Shown piece after piece: positions 26,077-34,808 of a DNA stretch of 64,000 bases. Location: contig CAWGWC010000017.1 of assembly GCA_963826165.1 (NCBI GenBank), forward strand, positions 186,001 through 250,000. Direction: 5' to 3'. Position 1 is the first letter of the stretch, and the number at the start of each line of letters is the position of its first letter. A program made the translations under genes and the position numbers. The stretch is from JACVRW01 sp963826165 (GTDB lineage: Bacteria > Actinomycetota > Thermoleophilia > Solirubrobacterales > Thermoleophilaceae). The notes under the pieces are model-generated. The model did not search any database and was not told where the DNA came from. It saw only the letters and a list, made by a program, of their open reading frames with translations.

Positions 26077-26960
26077 GCCTGATCCCCGTCTACCGCTCTC
26101 GTCCCAGTGCGCTGCATGCGGCGCGCGCCTCTCTGGGGGCCGCGTTCTGCTGCGCGCTTGCCCTGACCGGGGCGCTCTACCTCCATCCGCTGGTGCTCGC
26201 GGCGGCCCTGGCGGGAGTGGCCGGTGCCGGGCTAGCGGCGGGCGTCGGCCGGGAGATCGGCCGCTCGCTGAAGCTGGCCCTGCCGCTGGCGCTGCTGGTG
26301 GCGCTCGTCAACCCGCTGGTCTACGCGGGCGGCGAGACCCTGCTCATCCGCGGCGGCACGGTGCTCGGTCGGCGGATCGACATCACCCTGGAGGCGCTGG
26401 CCTACGGCGCGCTCACCGGCCTGCGGGTGATGGTGATCGTGGTGGCCCTGGGGGGACTGCTGTCCGCCGCCGTGGACCCCGACGAGCTGCTGCGGCTGTT
26501 CCGACGGGTCTCCTACCGCTCCGCGCTCACGGCGTCGCTGGCCAACCGGCTGGTGCCGACGCTGGCCCGGGACGCCATCCGCATGTCGGACGCCGCTCGC
26601 TGCCGGCCGCAGCCACCGGGGCGGCTGGCGGTGGTCCGGGCGGCGCTGTCGGGTGCGCTCGACCGCTCGGTCGACGTGGCCGCCGCGCTCGAGGTGCGCG
26701 GCTACTCGCTCGGCGGTCGCCCTCCGCGCCGTGGCGACCGGTGGTCGCGTCACGATCTGCGCGTGGCCACAGCGGCCGCCGGCATCGTCGCGGTCTCGGT
26801 GGCCGGGCTGGCCGCCGGGGTGGGAACGGTGGACGCCTATCCGACACTCGAGCTCTCGTTCGGCGCCCCAGAGTGGGCGTTGAGCGCTGCAATCGTGCTG
26901 CTCGCCCTCAGCCCGTTCGCGGGTCGTGGAGCGCGCCTGGGGATCGGTGGCCGGCGATGA
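26073..26960 (+). CDS. ecfT: ECF transporter transmembrane component EcfT
   Basis: The 295-residue membrane protein has five to six helices and the two cytoplasmic Ala-Arg-type coupling motifs of EcfT/CbiQ: SDAARCRPQPPG and AALEVRGYSLGGRP. These contact the two EcfA ATPases. It transmits ATP-driven movement to the S component. It starts at the ATGA overlap with the lipoprotein gene and ends in another with ecfA. The preceding riboswitch makes a cobalamin or corrinoid substrate very likely. Confidence 0.92.
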   Translation: MSLIPVYRSRPSALHAARASLGAAFCCALALTGALYLHPLVLAAALAGVAGAGLAAGVGREIGRSLKLALPLALLVALVNPLVYAGGETLLIRGGTVLGRRIDITLEALAYGALTGLRVMVIVVALGGLLSAAVDPDELLRLFRRVSYRSALTASLANRLVPTLARDAIRMSDAARCRPQPPGRLAVVRAALSGALDRSVDVAAALEVRGYSLGGRPPRRGDRWSRHDLRVATAAAGIVAVSVAGLAAGVGTVDAYPTLELSFGAPEWALSAAIVLLALSPFAGRGARLGIGGRR

Positions 26961-28600
26961 CCGAGCCGCTCGTCACCGCCGTCGGCTTCGGCTACCGCTA
27001 CGCGGAGTCGGCGGGCCCGGTTCTCCGGGACATCGGCCTGGAGGTCGAGCCCGGCACGTTCACCGTGCTGGCCGGGGTGTCCGGCTCCGGGAAGTCGACG
27101 CTGCTGAGGGCGCTGTGCGGGCTGGTGCCGCACTTCCATGGCGGCGAGGCGGAGGGCGAGCTGCGCGTGGGCGGCCTCGACGTGCGCGAGCACGGCCCCG
27201 GGGACCTCGCTGCGGTCTGCGGCACCGTATTTCAGGAGCCAGAGACGCAGGTGGTGATGGGCGGCGTGCGAGCCGAACTCGAGCTGCCGCTCGAGCACCG
27301 GCGCGAGCCCGCCGGCGTGATGGCCCGCTCGGTGGAGGAAACCGCGCTGTCGCTGGGCGTGGCGCATCTGCTCGAGCGGCGCACGGACACGCTGTCCGGC
27401 GGCGAGCTGCAGCGCGTCGCCATCGCCGCCGCCATGGTCCACGCCCCGCGGCTGCTGCTGCTCGACGAGCCCACCTCCCAGCTCGATCCCGTGGCCGGCG
27501 ACGAGCTCGTCTGGCTGCTGAGGCGCCTCAACGAGGACTGGGGCACGGCCGTGGTGATCGCCGAGCACCGCCTCGAGCGCTGTCTGCCGGCGGCGGATCG
27601 CGTCGTGGCCTTGGTGGACGGCACGGTGGCCTGCGACGCCCCGCCCGCCGCGTTCCTGAGCTGGGCCAGTCACGCCGTCCCCGCCCTCGCCACCCCGGCC
27701 GCGCGGATGTTCTCGCTGGCCGGCCTCGGGCCGCTGCCGGTGACCGTCAAGGAGGCGGCCGCGACGCTCAGGCGCCGTGGCCTGCCGGAGAGTCCCGGTC
27801 AAGTGGTCACGGCGCCGTCGCCCCGTCGCCCGCGGCTCGGCCTGTTGCGCCGCCGCGCCGCCCGCCCGGCGCCGGCCCTGCGGCTGCGCGAGGTCTGGCA
27901 CGAGATCGAGGACGGCCCTGTGGTGCTGCGCGGAATAACGCTCGACCTCGACCCCGGTGAGCGGGTGGCCCTGATGGGTCGCAACGGCGCCGGCAAGAGC
28001 ACCCTCCTGCGGCTGGCCAAGGGCCTGGAGGAGCCGAGCCGCGGCCGCATCGAGCGGGCGGGCGAGGTGGCCCTGCTGCTTCAGAGCCCGGGCGACTACC
28101 TCATCCACGAGCACGCGGTGGAGGACGCCGGGAGCGCGGGCGTAACCGCCGCCGGGCTGGCGGGACGCGAACAGGCCAACCCGCGCGATCTCTCGGGCGG
28201 CGAGCGTCAGCGGCTGGCCCTGGAGGTGGCGCTTGGCGGCGGCGAGCACGCGGCCGTGCTGCTCGACGAGCCCACCCGCGGGATGGACGGCGCCCACCGG
28301 GACCTGCTGGTGACCCGCATCGAGGCGCTGGCGCGCTCCGGGGCGGCGGTGATCGTGGCCACGCACGACAGCGAGTTCGCCGCCGCGTTCGCCGACCGGG
28401 TGGTGCTGCTCGGCCCCGGCAGCGTCATCGCCGACGGCCCGCCGGCCGACGTGCTGGGCGGCGGCCGTCACTTCTCCACCCAGGTGGCGCGCATCACCGG
28501 CGGGCGGGAGCTGCTGCCCGAGCAGGCCGCCCGGGCGGTCGTCCGCGCCACGGCGGAGGACGTGTCCCAGCCGGGCCGGCCGCGGGAGCTCGCACGATGA
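26957..28600 (+). CDS. ecfA: Fused double ATPase of ECF transporter (EcfA-EcfA')
   Basis: The 547-residue protein carries both ATPase halves. The first has Walker A GVSGSGKSTLL, signature LSGGELQR, Walker B LLLLDEPTSQLDP and switch His in IAEHRLE. The second has GRNGAGKSTLL, LSGGERQR, VLLDEPTRGMD and ATHDSEF. In many species these are two genes; here they are joined by a basic linker of about 70 residues. It powers import by the ECF complex at the cytoplasmic face. Second-domain Q-loop: LLLQSPGDYL. Coupled by ATGA overlaps on both sides. Confidence 0.95.
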   Translation: MTEPLVTAVGFGYRYAESAGPVLRDIGLEVEPGTFTVLAGVSGSGKSTLLRALCGLVPHFHGGEAEGELRVGGLDVREHGPGDLAAVCGTVFQEPETQVVMGGVRAELELPLEHRREPAGVMARSVEETALSLGVAHLLERRTDTLSGGELQRVAIAAAMVHAPRLLLLDEPTSQLDPVAGDELVWLLRRLNEDWGTAVVIAEHRLERCLPAADRVVALVDGTVACDAPPAAFLSWASHAVPALATPAARMFSLAGLGPLPVTVKEAAATLRRRGLPESPGQVVTAPSPRRPRLGLLRRRAARPAPALRLREVWHEIEDGPVVLRGITLDLDPGERVALMGRNGAGKSTLLRLAKGLEEPSRGRIERAGEVALLLQSPGDYLIHEHAVEDAGSAGVTAAGLAGREQANPRDLSGGERQRLALEVALGGGEHAAVLLDEPTRGMDGAHRDLLVTRIEALARSGAAVIVATHDSEFAAAFADRVVLLGPGSVIADGPPADVLGGGRHFSTQVARITGGRELLPEQAARAVVRATAEDVSQPGRPRELAR

Positions 28601-30570
28601 GCTGGCAGCTGTCCTCCCTGGTGGTGCTGGCGCTCGCCCTGGTCGCCGGCTTTGCCTGGTACGAGCGCGACCGGCCGCCCGCACGGGTGCTGGCGCTGGT
28701 GGCGGCGATGGCCGCCCTGGCCGTGGTGGGGCGCCTCGCCTTTGCGGCCATCCCGAACGTCAAGCCGACCACCGACATCGTGCTGTTCGCCGGCTACGCC
28801 CTGGGAGCCGTGCCGGGCTTCGCGGTTGGCGCGGTGACCGCGATCGTGTCCAACATCTTCCTCTCCCAGGGCCCGTGGACCGTCTGGCAGATGGCGGGCT
28901 GGGGGGCGGTGGGGGTCGGCGGCGCGCTGCTCGCCCGGTTCCTGCGCGGGCGCGAGCCCAACCGCTTCGTGCTGGCCGCGGTGTGCGGCCTGGCCGGTCT
29001 CGTCTTCGGGGCCTGGATGGACGTCTACCAATGGACGCTCACCGGGCGCCAGGATCTCGACAGCTACCTTGTCGTCTCTGCCAGCTCGCTGCCCTACAAC
29101 CTCGCCCACGCGATCGGCAACGTGGCCTTCTGCCTGTTGATCGGCCCGGTGTTCATCCGTTCGCTGCGGCGCTACCGGCAGCGTTTGGAGGTGAGCTGGC
29201 GGCCCTCGCCGGCCACGATCGGGGCCGCGCTTGCCCTCGTCGCGCTCATCCTCGCCGTGCCTGCCGGTGCCGGCGCCGCGACCCCGAGCGAGCGCGCCGA
29301 GCGCTACCTCGTGCGCGCCCAGAACGGCGACGGCGGCTTCGGCGCCGCCCCCCGCCAGTCCTCGAGCCCGCTCTACAGCGGCTGGGTCGGCCTCGGGCTG
29401 GCCGCCGCGGGTCGCAATCCCCGGGACCTCGTCCGCGGAGACGGACGCTCGCTGGCCGGCTACGTCTCGCGCGGCCTTCCGGGCCTGCGCGACGTGGGCG
29501 AGATCGAGCGGACGGCTCTCGTGCTGAGCGCCGCCGGGCTCGACCCCCGTACTGCGGGGAGCCGAGACCTGGTGGCCGAGATCCTGAGGCGGCGCCGCGC
29601 GAACGGGTCGATCTCCGGCTTCGTCAGCTACACGGCGTTCGGGGTCCTAGCCCTGCGCGCGGCAGGGGAGCCGGTGGGCCGCGCGACGCTGCGCTGGCTG
29701 TTCGGCGCGCAGAACGACGACGGCGGCTTCGGCGTGGCCGTCACCTCGCCCAGCGACAGCGATATGACCGGCGCGGTGCTCCAGGCTCTTGCCGCAACCG
29801 GCCGCGGGGAAAGCGCCACCGCCCGCCGGGCGGTGGCCTATCTGATCCGCAGTCAGGGATCGGACGGGGGCTTCGGCCAGATGCGCGGCGGCAGCTCGAA
29901 CGCTCAGTCCACGTCGTACGTCGTGCAGGGACTCGTCGCCGTGGGCGCGGCCCGTCGGGTGACGGCGCGCGCGCTGTCGTACCTCACGCGCCTCCAGCGT
30001 CGCAACGGCAGCATCTCCTACTCGGCCGCCAGCAGCCAGACGCCGGTGTGGGTGACGGCGCAGGCCCTGTTGGCGCTGCAACGCGAGCCACTGCCGGTGG
30101 CCGCGGTGGAGCGCGACCGCGCGCCGGCCGAGCCCGCGGCTCCGGCTCCCGAGCCGCCCGCGCCCGCGCCGGCCGCGCCTGCGCCCGCCGCGCCCAGCGC
30201 CGAGCCGGCCCCGTCGGGCGGGGGCGGCGGCGGAGCACCAGCGCCGCCGGCGAACGACGGCGCGGCGGACGCCCAGGCCGCCGAGTCCGGGGGCGGACAG
30301 GCGGCGGACCCGCCGCCGGCCGAGGGAAGCGCCGCCGGACAACCCGGCGACGCCGCCGCGGGCGAAGACGGCCTTGTGGTGGACGGCCCGCCGACCCCCG
30401 GCGCCGGCACTGCCCAGAGCGACGCCGCCGAAGGGTTGCCCGCGAGGGTGCCCGTCGCCGCGCTGGTGGCGCTGGCCGTCGCGACGCTGGCGGTGCTCGC
30501 GCTCGCCCAGTGGCTGTCGCGGCGCCGGCTGGGCCGGCTCGTGCGCCGCCGGCCCGCCGCGTCCGCCTGA
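28597..30570 (+). CDS. ECF S component fused to exported alpha/alpha-toroid (prenyltransferase-like) domain
   Basis: The 657-residue protein starts at an ATGA overlap. Residues 1-195 are an ECF substrate-binding (S) component with about six helices and the conserved PNVKPTTDIVLFAGYALG and SNIFLSQGPWTVWQMAGWG. Residues 205-229 look like an internal signal sequence ending AGAGAA. Residues 230-497 are an alpha/alpha-toroid domain with QNGDGGFG, QNDDGGFG and QGSDGGFG repeats of the squalene cyclase/prenyltransferase class. A Pro/Ala/Gly-rich linker (about 508-610), a membrane helix (VAALVALAVATLAVLALA) and a basic tail follow. The toroid lies outside the cell. Transcobalamin and intrinsic factor pair this fold with a DUF4430-like beta domain, hence the proposed B12-binding role. 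No terpene-cyclase DxDD motif is seen. Confidence 0.9.
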   Translation: MSWQLSSLVVLALALVAGFAWYERDRPPARVLALVAAMAALAVVGRLAFAAIPNVKPTTDIVLFAGYALGAVPGFAVGAVTAIVSNIFLSQGPWTVWQMAGWGAVGVGGALLARFLRGREPNRFVLAAVCGLAGLVFGAWMDVYQWTLTGRQDLDSYLVVSASSLPYNLAHAIGNVAFCLLIGPVFIRSLRRYRQRLEVSWRPSPATIGAALALVALILAVPAGAGAATPSERAERYLVRAQNGDGGFGAAPRQSSSPLYSGWVGLGLAAAGRNPRDLVRGDGRSLAGYVSRGLPGLRDVGEIERTALVLSAAGLDPRTAGSRDLVAEILRRRRANGSISGFVSYTAFGVLALRAAGEPVGRATLRWLFGAQNDDGGFGVAVTSPSDSDMTGAVLQALAATGRGESATARRAVAYLIRSQGSDGGFGQMRGGSSNAQSTSYVVQGLVAVGAARRVTARALSYLTRLQRRNGSISYSAASSQTPVWVTAQALLALQREPLPVAAVERDRAPAEPAAPAPEPPAPAPAAPAPAAPSAEPAPSGGGGGGAPAPPANDGAADAQAAESGGGQAADPPPAEGSAAGQPGDAAAGEDGLVVDGPPTPGAGTAQSDAAEGLPARVPVAALVALAVATLAVLALAQWLSRRRLGRLVRRRPAASA

Positions 30571-30588
30571 CGGCGACGAAGGGGCGTC

Positions 30589-31422
30589 TCAGCCGCCGAG
30601 CGCGCGTGCGATCAGGCGGTCCATCACGCGGTCCGGCACCACGCGGGCCATCACGGCACGGGCCTTGGCGTCCTGGCCTACCACGTAGCGGGCGCGGGGT
30701 CGCCGCAGCGTCAGCGCGCGGCCGATCACCTCGGCCACGTCGCGCGCCGGCATGCCGCGTTCCTGCTCGATCCTCATCGTCTCCCGGCGCAGCGCTGCGA
30801 TCACCCGGCCGTAGAGGCGCTCGATCTCCTCGGCGGGCATGTCCACCATCAGCCGGTCGATCAGCTCGTTGCCCTTCTGCCAGATCGGGGTCTTGACGCC
30901 GCCGGGTTCGATCACCACCACGTTCACGCCGTGGGGACGCAGTTCCCGGCGAAGCGAATCGGAGAAGGCCTCGAGCCCGAACTTGGACATGCTGTAGGCG
31001 CCCATCAGCGGCAGCGCCATTCGCCCGCCGATCGAGCTCACGTTGATCACTCGGCCGCGGCCCGCGCGCAACGTGGGCACCAGGGCCTGGGTCACGGCGA
31101 CCTGGCCGATCAGGTTGATCTCGAGCTGACTCCGCAGCCGGTCGATGGGCAGGAACTCGAGCGGCCCGGCCACTGCGATGCCGGCGTTGTTGACGAGGCC
31201 GGCCAGCGGGGACGCCCCGAGCTCCTCACGCACCGCTTCGATCTGATCCGGATCGGTCACGTCGAGGCGCACGGTCCGCATGCCCAGGGCGGCGAGGCGC
31301 TCGGCGTCCTCGTCGCGGCGAACGCCGGCCACCGGCTGGAAGCCGAGCTCGCGCAGATGGAGCGCTGTGGCCTCCCCGATCCCGGTCGAGGCGCCGGTCA
31401 CGAGGACGGTTCCGGAGGCCAT
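30589..31422 (-). CDS. Short-chain dehydrogenase/reductase
   Basis: A 277-residue classical SDR. It has cofactor motif TGASTGIG at residues 9-16, NNAG at the end of strand 4, catalytic Ser in NVSSIGG and the YSMSK catalytic pair. The longer C-terminal region (RLMVDMPAEEIERLYGR, then ARYVVGQDAKARAVMARVVP) resembles SDRs acting on retinol- or sterol-like alcohols, but the substrate is not certain. It is convergent with the B12 operon (18 bases between stops) and divergent from glpD. Confidence 0.9.
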   Translation of the reverse strand: MASGTVLVTGASTGIGEATALHLRELGFQPVAGVRRDEDAERLAALGMRTVRLDVTDPDQIEAVREELGASPLAGLVNNAGIAVAGPLEFLPIDRLRSQLEINLIGQVAVTQALVPTLRAGRGRVINVSSIGGRMALPLMGAYSMSKFGLEAFSDSLRRELRPHGVNVVVIEPGGVKTPIWQKGNELIDRLMVDMPAEEIERLYGRVIAALRRETMRIEQERGMPARDVAEVIGRALTLRRPRARYVVGQDAKARAVMARVVPDRVMDRLIARALGG

Positions 31423-31462
31423 GGGAAGCGGACCCTACCGGCGACCGCTTAACGTTCCTGCC

Positions 31463-33118
31463 GTGATCCCCCGCGCGGACGCCCTGGCCTCCCTCGAGCG
31501 CGACTCGTTCGACGTTGTCGTGGTGGGTGGCGGCATCACCGGCGCGGGCGTGGCCCTGGATGCCGCCTCCCGCGGCTACAGCGTGGCTCTGGTCGAGAAG
31601 GACGACTTTGCGGCGGGCACGTCGGGCCGGTCGTCCAAGCTGGTCCATGGCGGCCTGCGCTATCTCCAGAACTTCGATCTCGGCCTGGTCCGGGAAGCGC
31701 TGCTCGAGCGCTCGCTTATGGTGGAGCTTGCGCCTCACCTGGTCACGCCGCTGGCCATGCTGGTGCCGGCGTTCGAGGGAAGGCGGCCCGACCGGCTGAC
31801 CGGGGTCGGCCTCAACATGTACGACGCGATGTCGTGGCGCCGCGGCCGCGACCACGAGGAGTGGAGCCCGGAGCGCCACCGCACCATCGACGGCGCCGAG
31901 ACGCTCGAGCTGGCTCCGGCGCTCGCCGCTCGTGAGCCCAGCTCGTCCTACCTGTTCTACGACTGCCAGACCGACGACGCGCGGCTGGTTCTGACCATCC
32001 TCGGTGAGGCGGAGCGCTTCGGGGCGGTGTGCCTGAACGGCGCTGAGGCCGTGGGGCTGGTGGAGCGAGACCGCCGGGCCGCGGGGGTGCTGATCCGCGA
32101 GGGCGAGGGTGGGGAGGAGTTCGAGGTCGGCGCGGCCAACGTGATCAACGCAACGGGCGTCTGGGCCGATCGCCTACGCCCCGAGGAGCTCTACCAGGAA
32201 GAGGAGGTGCCTCGCATCCGCCCGAGCCGCGGCACCCACGTGACCCTGGCCCGCGAGGCGCTCGAGGTCAACGCCGGCGTGATCGTCCCCGCCGGCGGCG
32301 GTCGCGGCGTGTTCGCACTCCCCTGGCTGGGCCGCACCCTGGTCGGCACCACCGACAACGACTACGAGGGCTCGCTCGAGCACGTGCCGCCCTCGGAGGA
32401 AGACGTCGGCTATCTCCTCGACGCCCTGAACGAGTTCTTCGCGGTGGATCTCTCCCCGGCTGATCTGACCGGCGCGTACGCCGGGGTGCGCCCGCTGATC
32501 TCCACCGGCGACCCGAAGAAGTCCGTGGACATCTCGCGCCGGGCCGAGCTGTACGAGACCAGCTCGGGTCTGGTGACCATCACCGGGGGCAAGCTCACCA
32601 CCTGGCGTCGCATGGCCAAGCTGGCCGTCGACCGGATAGTGGAGCGTGAGGCGCGGGAGGCGCCCTGCCGTACGCACGAGATCCCTCTCGGCCAGCCCGT
32701 GGACCCGGATGAGCTGCCGGCGCCGCCGTCGGTCGACACCGAGAGCCGCGGCCACCTGGCCCGGCGTTACGGCCACGCCGCGCAGTTCGTCCTGCGGCTG
32801 GTCGAGTCGGACTCCGGGCTGGGGCGCCGGATCAGCCCGGAGCTTCCCGACATCGCCGCCGAGGCGGCGTTTGCGGCGGCTCACGAGCAGGCGCGCACGC
32901 TCGGCGACGTGCTGCTGCGCCGCACCCGCCTGGGCCTGCTCGACGGCCGCCGGCTGGCCCGACCCGATAGCGACGGGGTGAGCGCGGTGGCCGCCGCGAT
33001 GGCACCCGTGCTCGGTTGGGACGAGGCGCGTGTGGGCGCAGAGACTGCGGCGTGGGAGGACCTGGCTCGCAGCGAGGGTCTCGCCCCCGCCGCCGCCGCG
33101 GCGAAGGAGCCGGTGTGA
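31463..33118 (+). CDS. glpD: Glycerol-3-phosphate dehydrogenase (FAD)
   Basis: The protein of about 551 residues has the FAD-binding N-terminus VVVVGGGITGAGVALDAA, then GTSGRSSKLVHGGLRYL, both typical of GlpD. The substrate region contains GTTDNDYEG and TITGGKLTTWRRMA, and the usual helical C-terminal domain follows. It oxidises glycerol 3-phosphate to dihydroxyacetone phosphate and passes electrons to the quinone pool at the membrane. GTG 31463 is chosen because it lies just before the conserved fold; an in-frame ATG at 31421 would overlap the divergent SDR start. The stop overlaps the folP-like start. Confidence 0.93.
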   Translation: MIPRADALASLERDSFDVVVVGGGITGAGVALDAASRGYSVALVEKDDFAAGTSGRSSKLVHGGLRYLQNFDLGLVREALLERSLMVELAPHLVTPLAMLVPAFEGRRPDRLTGVGLNMYDAMSWRRGRDHEEWSPERHRTIDGAETLELAPALAAREPSSSYLFYDCQTDDARLVLTILGEAERFGAVCLNGAEAVGLVERDRRAAGVLIREGEGGEEFEVGAANVINATGVWADRLRPEELYQEEEVPRIRPSRGTHVTLAREALEVNAGVIVPAGGGRGVFALPWLGRTLVGTTDNDYEGSLEHVPPSEEDVGYLLDALNEFFAVDLSPADLTGAYAGVRPLISTGDPKKSVDISRRAELYETSSGLVTITGGKLTTWRRMAKLAVDRIVEREAREAPCRTHEIPLGQPVDPDELPAPPSVDTESRGHLARRYGHAAQFVLRLVESDSGLGRRISPELPDIAAEAAFAAAHEQARTLGDVLLRRTRLGLLDGRRLARPDSDGVSAVAAAMAPVLGWDEARVGAETAAWEDLARSEGLAPAAAAAKEPV

Positions 33119-33987
33119 TTCTCCGACTCAGGGAGCGGAGCCTCGACCTCTCGCGCCCGGCTCTGATGGGAATCGTCAACGCCACCCCGGACTCGTTCTC
33201 CGATGAGCAGGGACCGAAAGCGGTCGACGAGCTGGCCGAGCGGGCCCTCGGCCAGGTGGAGGCGGGCGCCGCCATCGTGGACGTCGGGGGCGAGTCGGGA
33301 CGAACGGACAGGCAGGCGGTTTCCGTAGACGAGGAGGCGGGCCGGGTGGTTCCGCTGGTCACCCGCCTTGCTGCGGCGGGCGTGGCCGTGTCGGTGGACA
33401 CCTGGCGCGCGCCGGTGGCCCGGGCCGTGCTGGCCGCCGGCGCGGCGATGATCAACGACGTGAGTGGGCTGAGCGACGACGGGGTCGCCGAGGCGTGCGC
33501 GGAGGCGGGAGCCGCGCTGGTGATCACCCACACGCTCGTCCCGCCCAAGACCAAGGCCTTTCCCCGCTACGACAGGCTTTTGGACGAGGTGGATTCCTTC
33601 CTCGGCGAGCGGGTCGAGCGCGCGGAGGCGCTCGGGGTGGGCCGAGACCGGCTCGTGCTCGACCCGGGGGTCGACCTGGCCAAGACGCCGGCTCAGTCGG
33701 TCGAGCTGCTGCGCTCGCTGGATCGGCTGGCCGAGCGCGGCCTGCCGCTGCTGCTCGCGCTGTCGCGCAAAGACTTCGTGGGGGCACTCACCGGCCGGCC
33801 GCCGTCAGAGCGCGATCCCGGCAGCCTGGCGGCCGTGGGCGCCACCGCCGCGCCGGGCCGGCTCGTCCGTGTCCACGACGTGGCCGCCGCACGCGACTAC
33901 CTGCGGGTGCGCGACGTGCTGGCCGGAGACGAGCCGATCGACCCGGAGCTCGCGCTGGCCGAGGGCATCCGCCGCGAGGCCGTATGA
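33115..33987 (+). CDS. folP: Dihydropteroate synthase-like protein
   Basis: The 290-residue product has the TIM-barrel signature of DHPS: MGIVNATPDSFSD, VSVDTWRAPVARAVL, MINDVSGL and LLALSRKDFVG. Two usually strict motifs are altered. The loop GGESTRPG reads GGESGRTDRQ, and DPGIGFGKT reads DPGVDLAKTP. It may still make dihydropteroate for folate, or be a paralogue with another role. The start GTG overlaps the glpD stop and the end overlaps the phosphodiesterase start, so the three genes form one operon. No other folate genes are nearby. Confidence 0.85.
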   Translation: MILRLRERSLDLSRPALMGIVNATPDSFSDEQGPKAVDELAERALGQVEAGAAIVDVGGESGRTDRQAVSVDEEAGRVVPLVTRLAAAGVAVSVDTWRAPVARAVLAAGAAMINDVSGLSDDGVAEACAEAGAALVITHTLVPPKTKAFPRYDRLLDEVDSFLGERVERAEALGVGRDRLVLDPGVDLAKTPAQSVELLRSLDRLAERGLPLLLALSRKDFVGALTGRPPSERDPGSLAAVGATAAPGRLVRVHDVAAARDYLRVRDVLAGDEPIDPELALAEGIRREAV

Positions 33988-34772
33988 GCTCGATCACCAT
34001 CGCCCAGCTCTCCGACCTGCACTGCGGGTCGGCTCACTTCGTGCCCAGCCTGCTCGACCGCGCCTTGGTCGAGGTAAACGAGCTCGAGCCCGACATCGTC
34101 ATCGTCTCGGGCGATCTCACCGACTTCGGCCTGCGGGGCGAGTACCAGCTGGCGGCCGACTACCTGGCCCGTATCGCCTGCGAGCGGCTGATCGTGATTC
34201 CCGGCAACCACGACTCCCGCAACGTCGGCTACGTGCACTTCGAGGAGCTGATGGGCGAGCGGCGCTCGGTCCTGCACCACGAGGGTGTCTCGATCGTCGC
34301 GGTGGACTCCACCGAGCCCGACCTCGACCACGGCGTCATCGGCCGCGGCCGCTACCAGTGGATCATCGACCGCTTCGGGGAGCGCGAGGCCTTCCTGCGC
34401 ATCTTCGTGCTGCATCACCATCTGCTGCCGGTTCCGGGCACGGGCCGCGAGCGCAACGTGGTCCACGACGCCGGCGACACGCTCGAGACCCTTCAGCGCG
34501 CCGATGTCCACCTGGTGCTCTCCGGCCACAAGCACGTGCCCTACGCGTGGGAGCTCGAGAACCTCTTCGTGGTCAACGCCGGCACGGTCTCCACCACGCG
34601 CCTGCGGGGGAAGACCAAGCCCTGTTACAACCTGATCGAGGCCTCGCCCGAACGGGTCACCGTCTTCCGCAAATACCCGTTCCACGAGCAGGACGCGATC
34701 ATCTCGTTTGATCCTCGTACGTATGAGTATGAGAAGGACAAGTCGCTTTTGGGGGAGACCGCCCACGGTTGA
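33984..34772 (+). CDS. Class III cyclic-nucleotide-phosphodiesterase-like metallophosphoesterase
   Basis: The 262-residue protein has the calcineurin-like ligands in order: AQLSDLHCGS, VSGDLTDFG, IPGNHDSRN, VLHHHLLP and LSGHKHVPY. It resembles the CpdA/Icc group that hydrolyses cyclic nucleotides or other phosphodiesters. There is no signal peptide. It starts in an ATGA overlap with folP, which places it in the glpD-folP operon. In context a glycerophosphodiester substrate is also possible. Confidence 0.88.
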   Translation: MSSITIAQLSDLHCGSAHFVPSLLDRALVEVNELEPDIVIVSGDLTDFGLRGEYQLAADYLARIACERLIVIPGNHDSRNVGYVHFEELMGERRSVLHHEGVSIVAVDSTEPDLDHGVIGRGRYQWIIDRFGEREAFLRIFVLHHHLLPVPGTGRERNVVHDAGDTLETLQRADVHLVLSGHKHVPYAWELENLFVVNAGTVSTTRLRGKTKPCYNLIEASPERVTVFRKYPFHEQDAIISFDPRTYEYEKDKSLLGETAHG

Positions 34773-34808
34773 TGCCCCCAGGAGACCCGGAAAGCATCAG
34801 GAGACACC

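Noticed and set aside
26837..28684. 615-codon minus-strand frame opposite the double ECF ATPase gene
   Set aside because: Antisense shadow of a gene with all ABC motifs; no domain in its own translation.
28597..30570. Terpene cyclase (squalene-hopene cyclase) activity of the toroid domain
   Set aside because: No DxDD catalytic motif is visible, the domain is exported and half the usual length, and the operon is controlled by B12.
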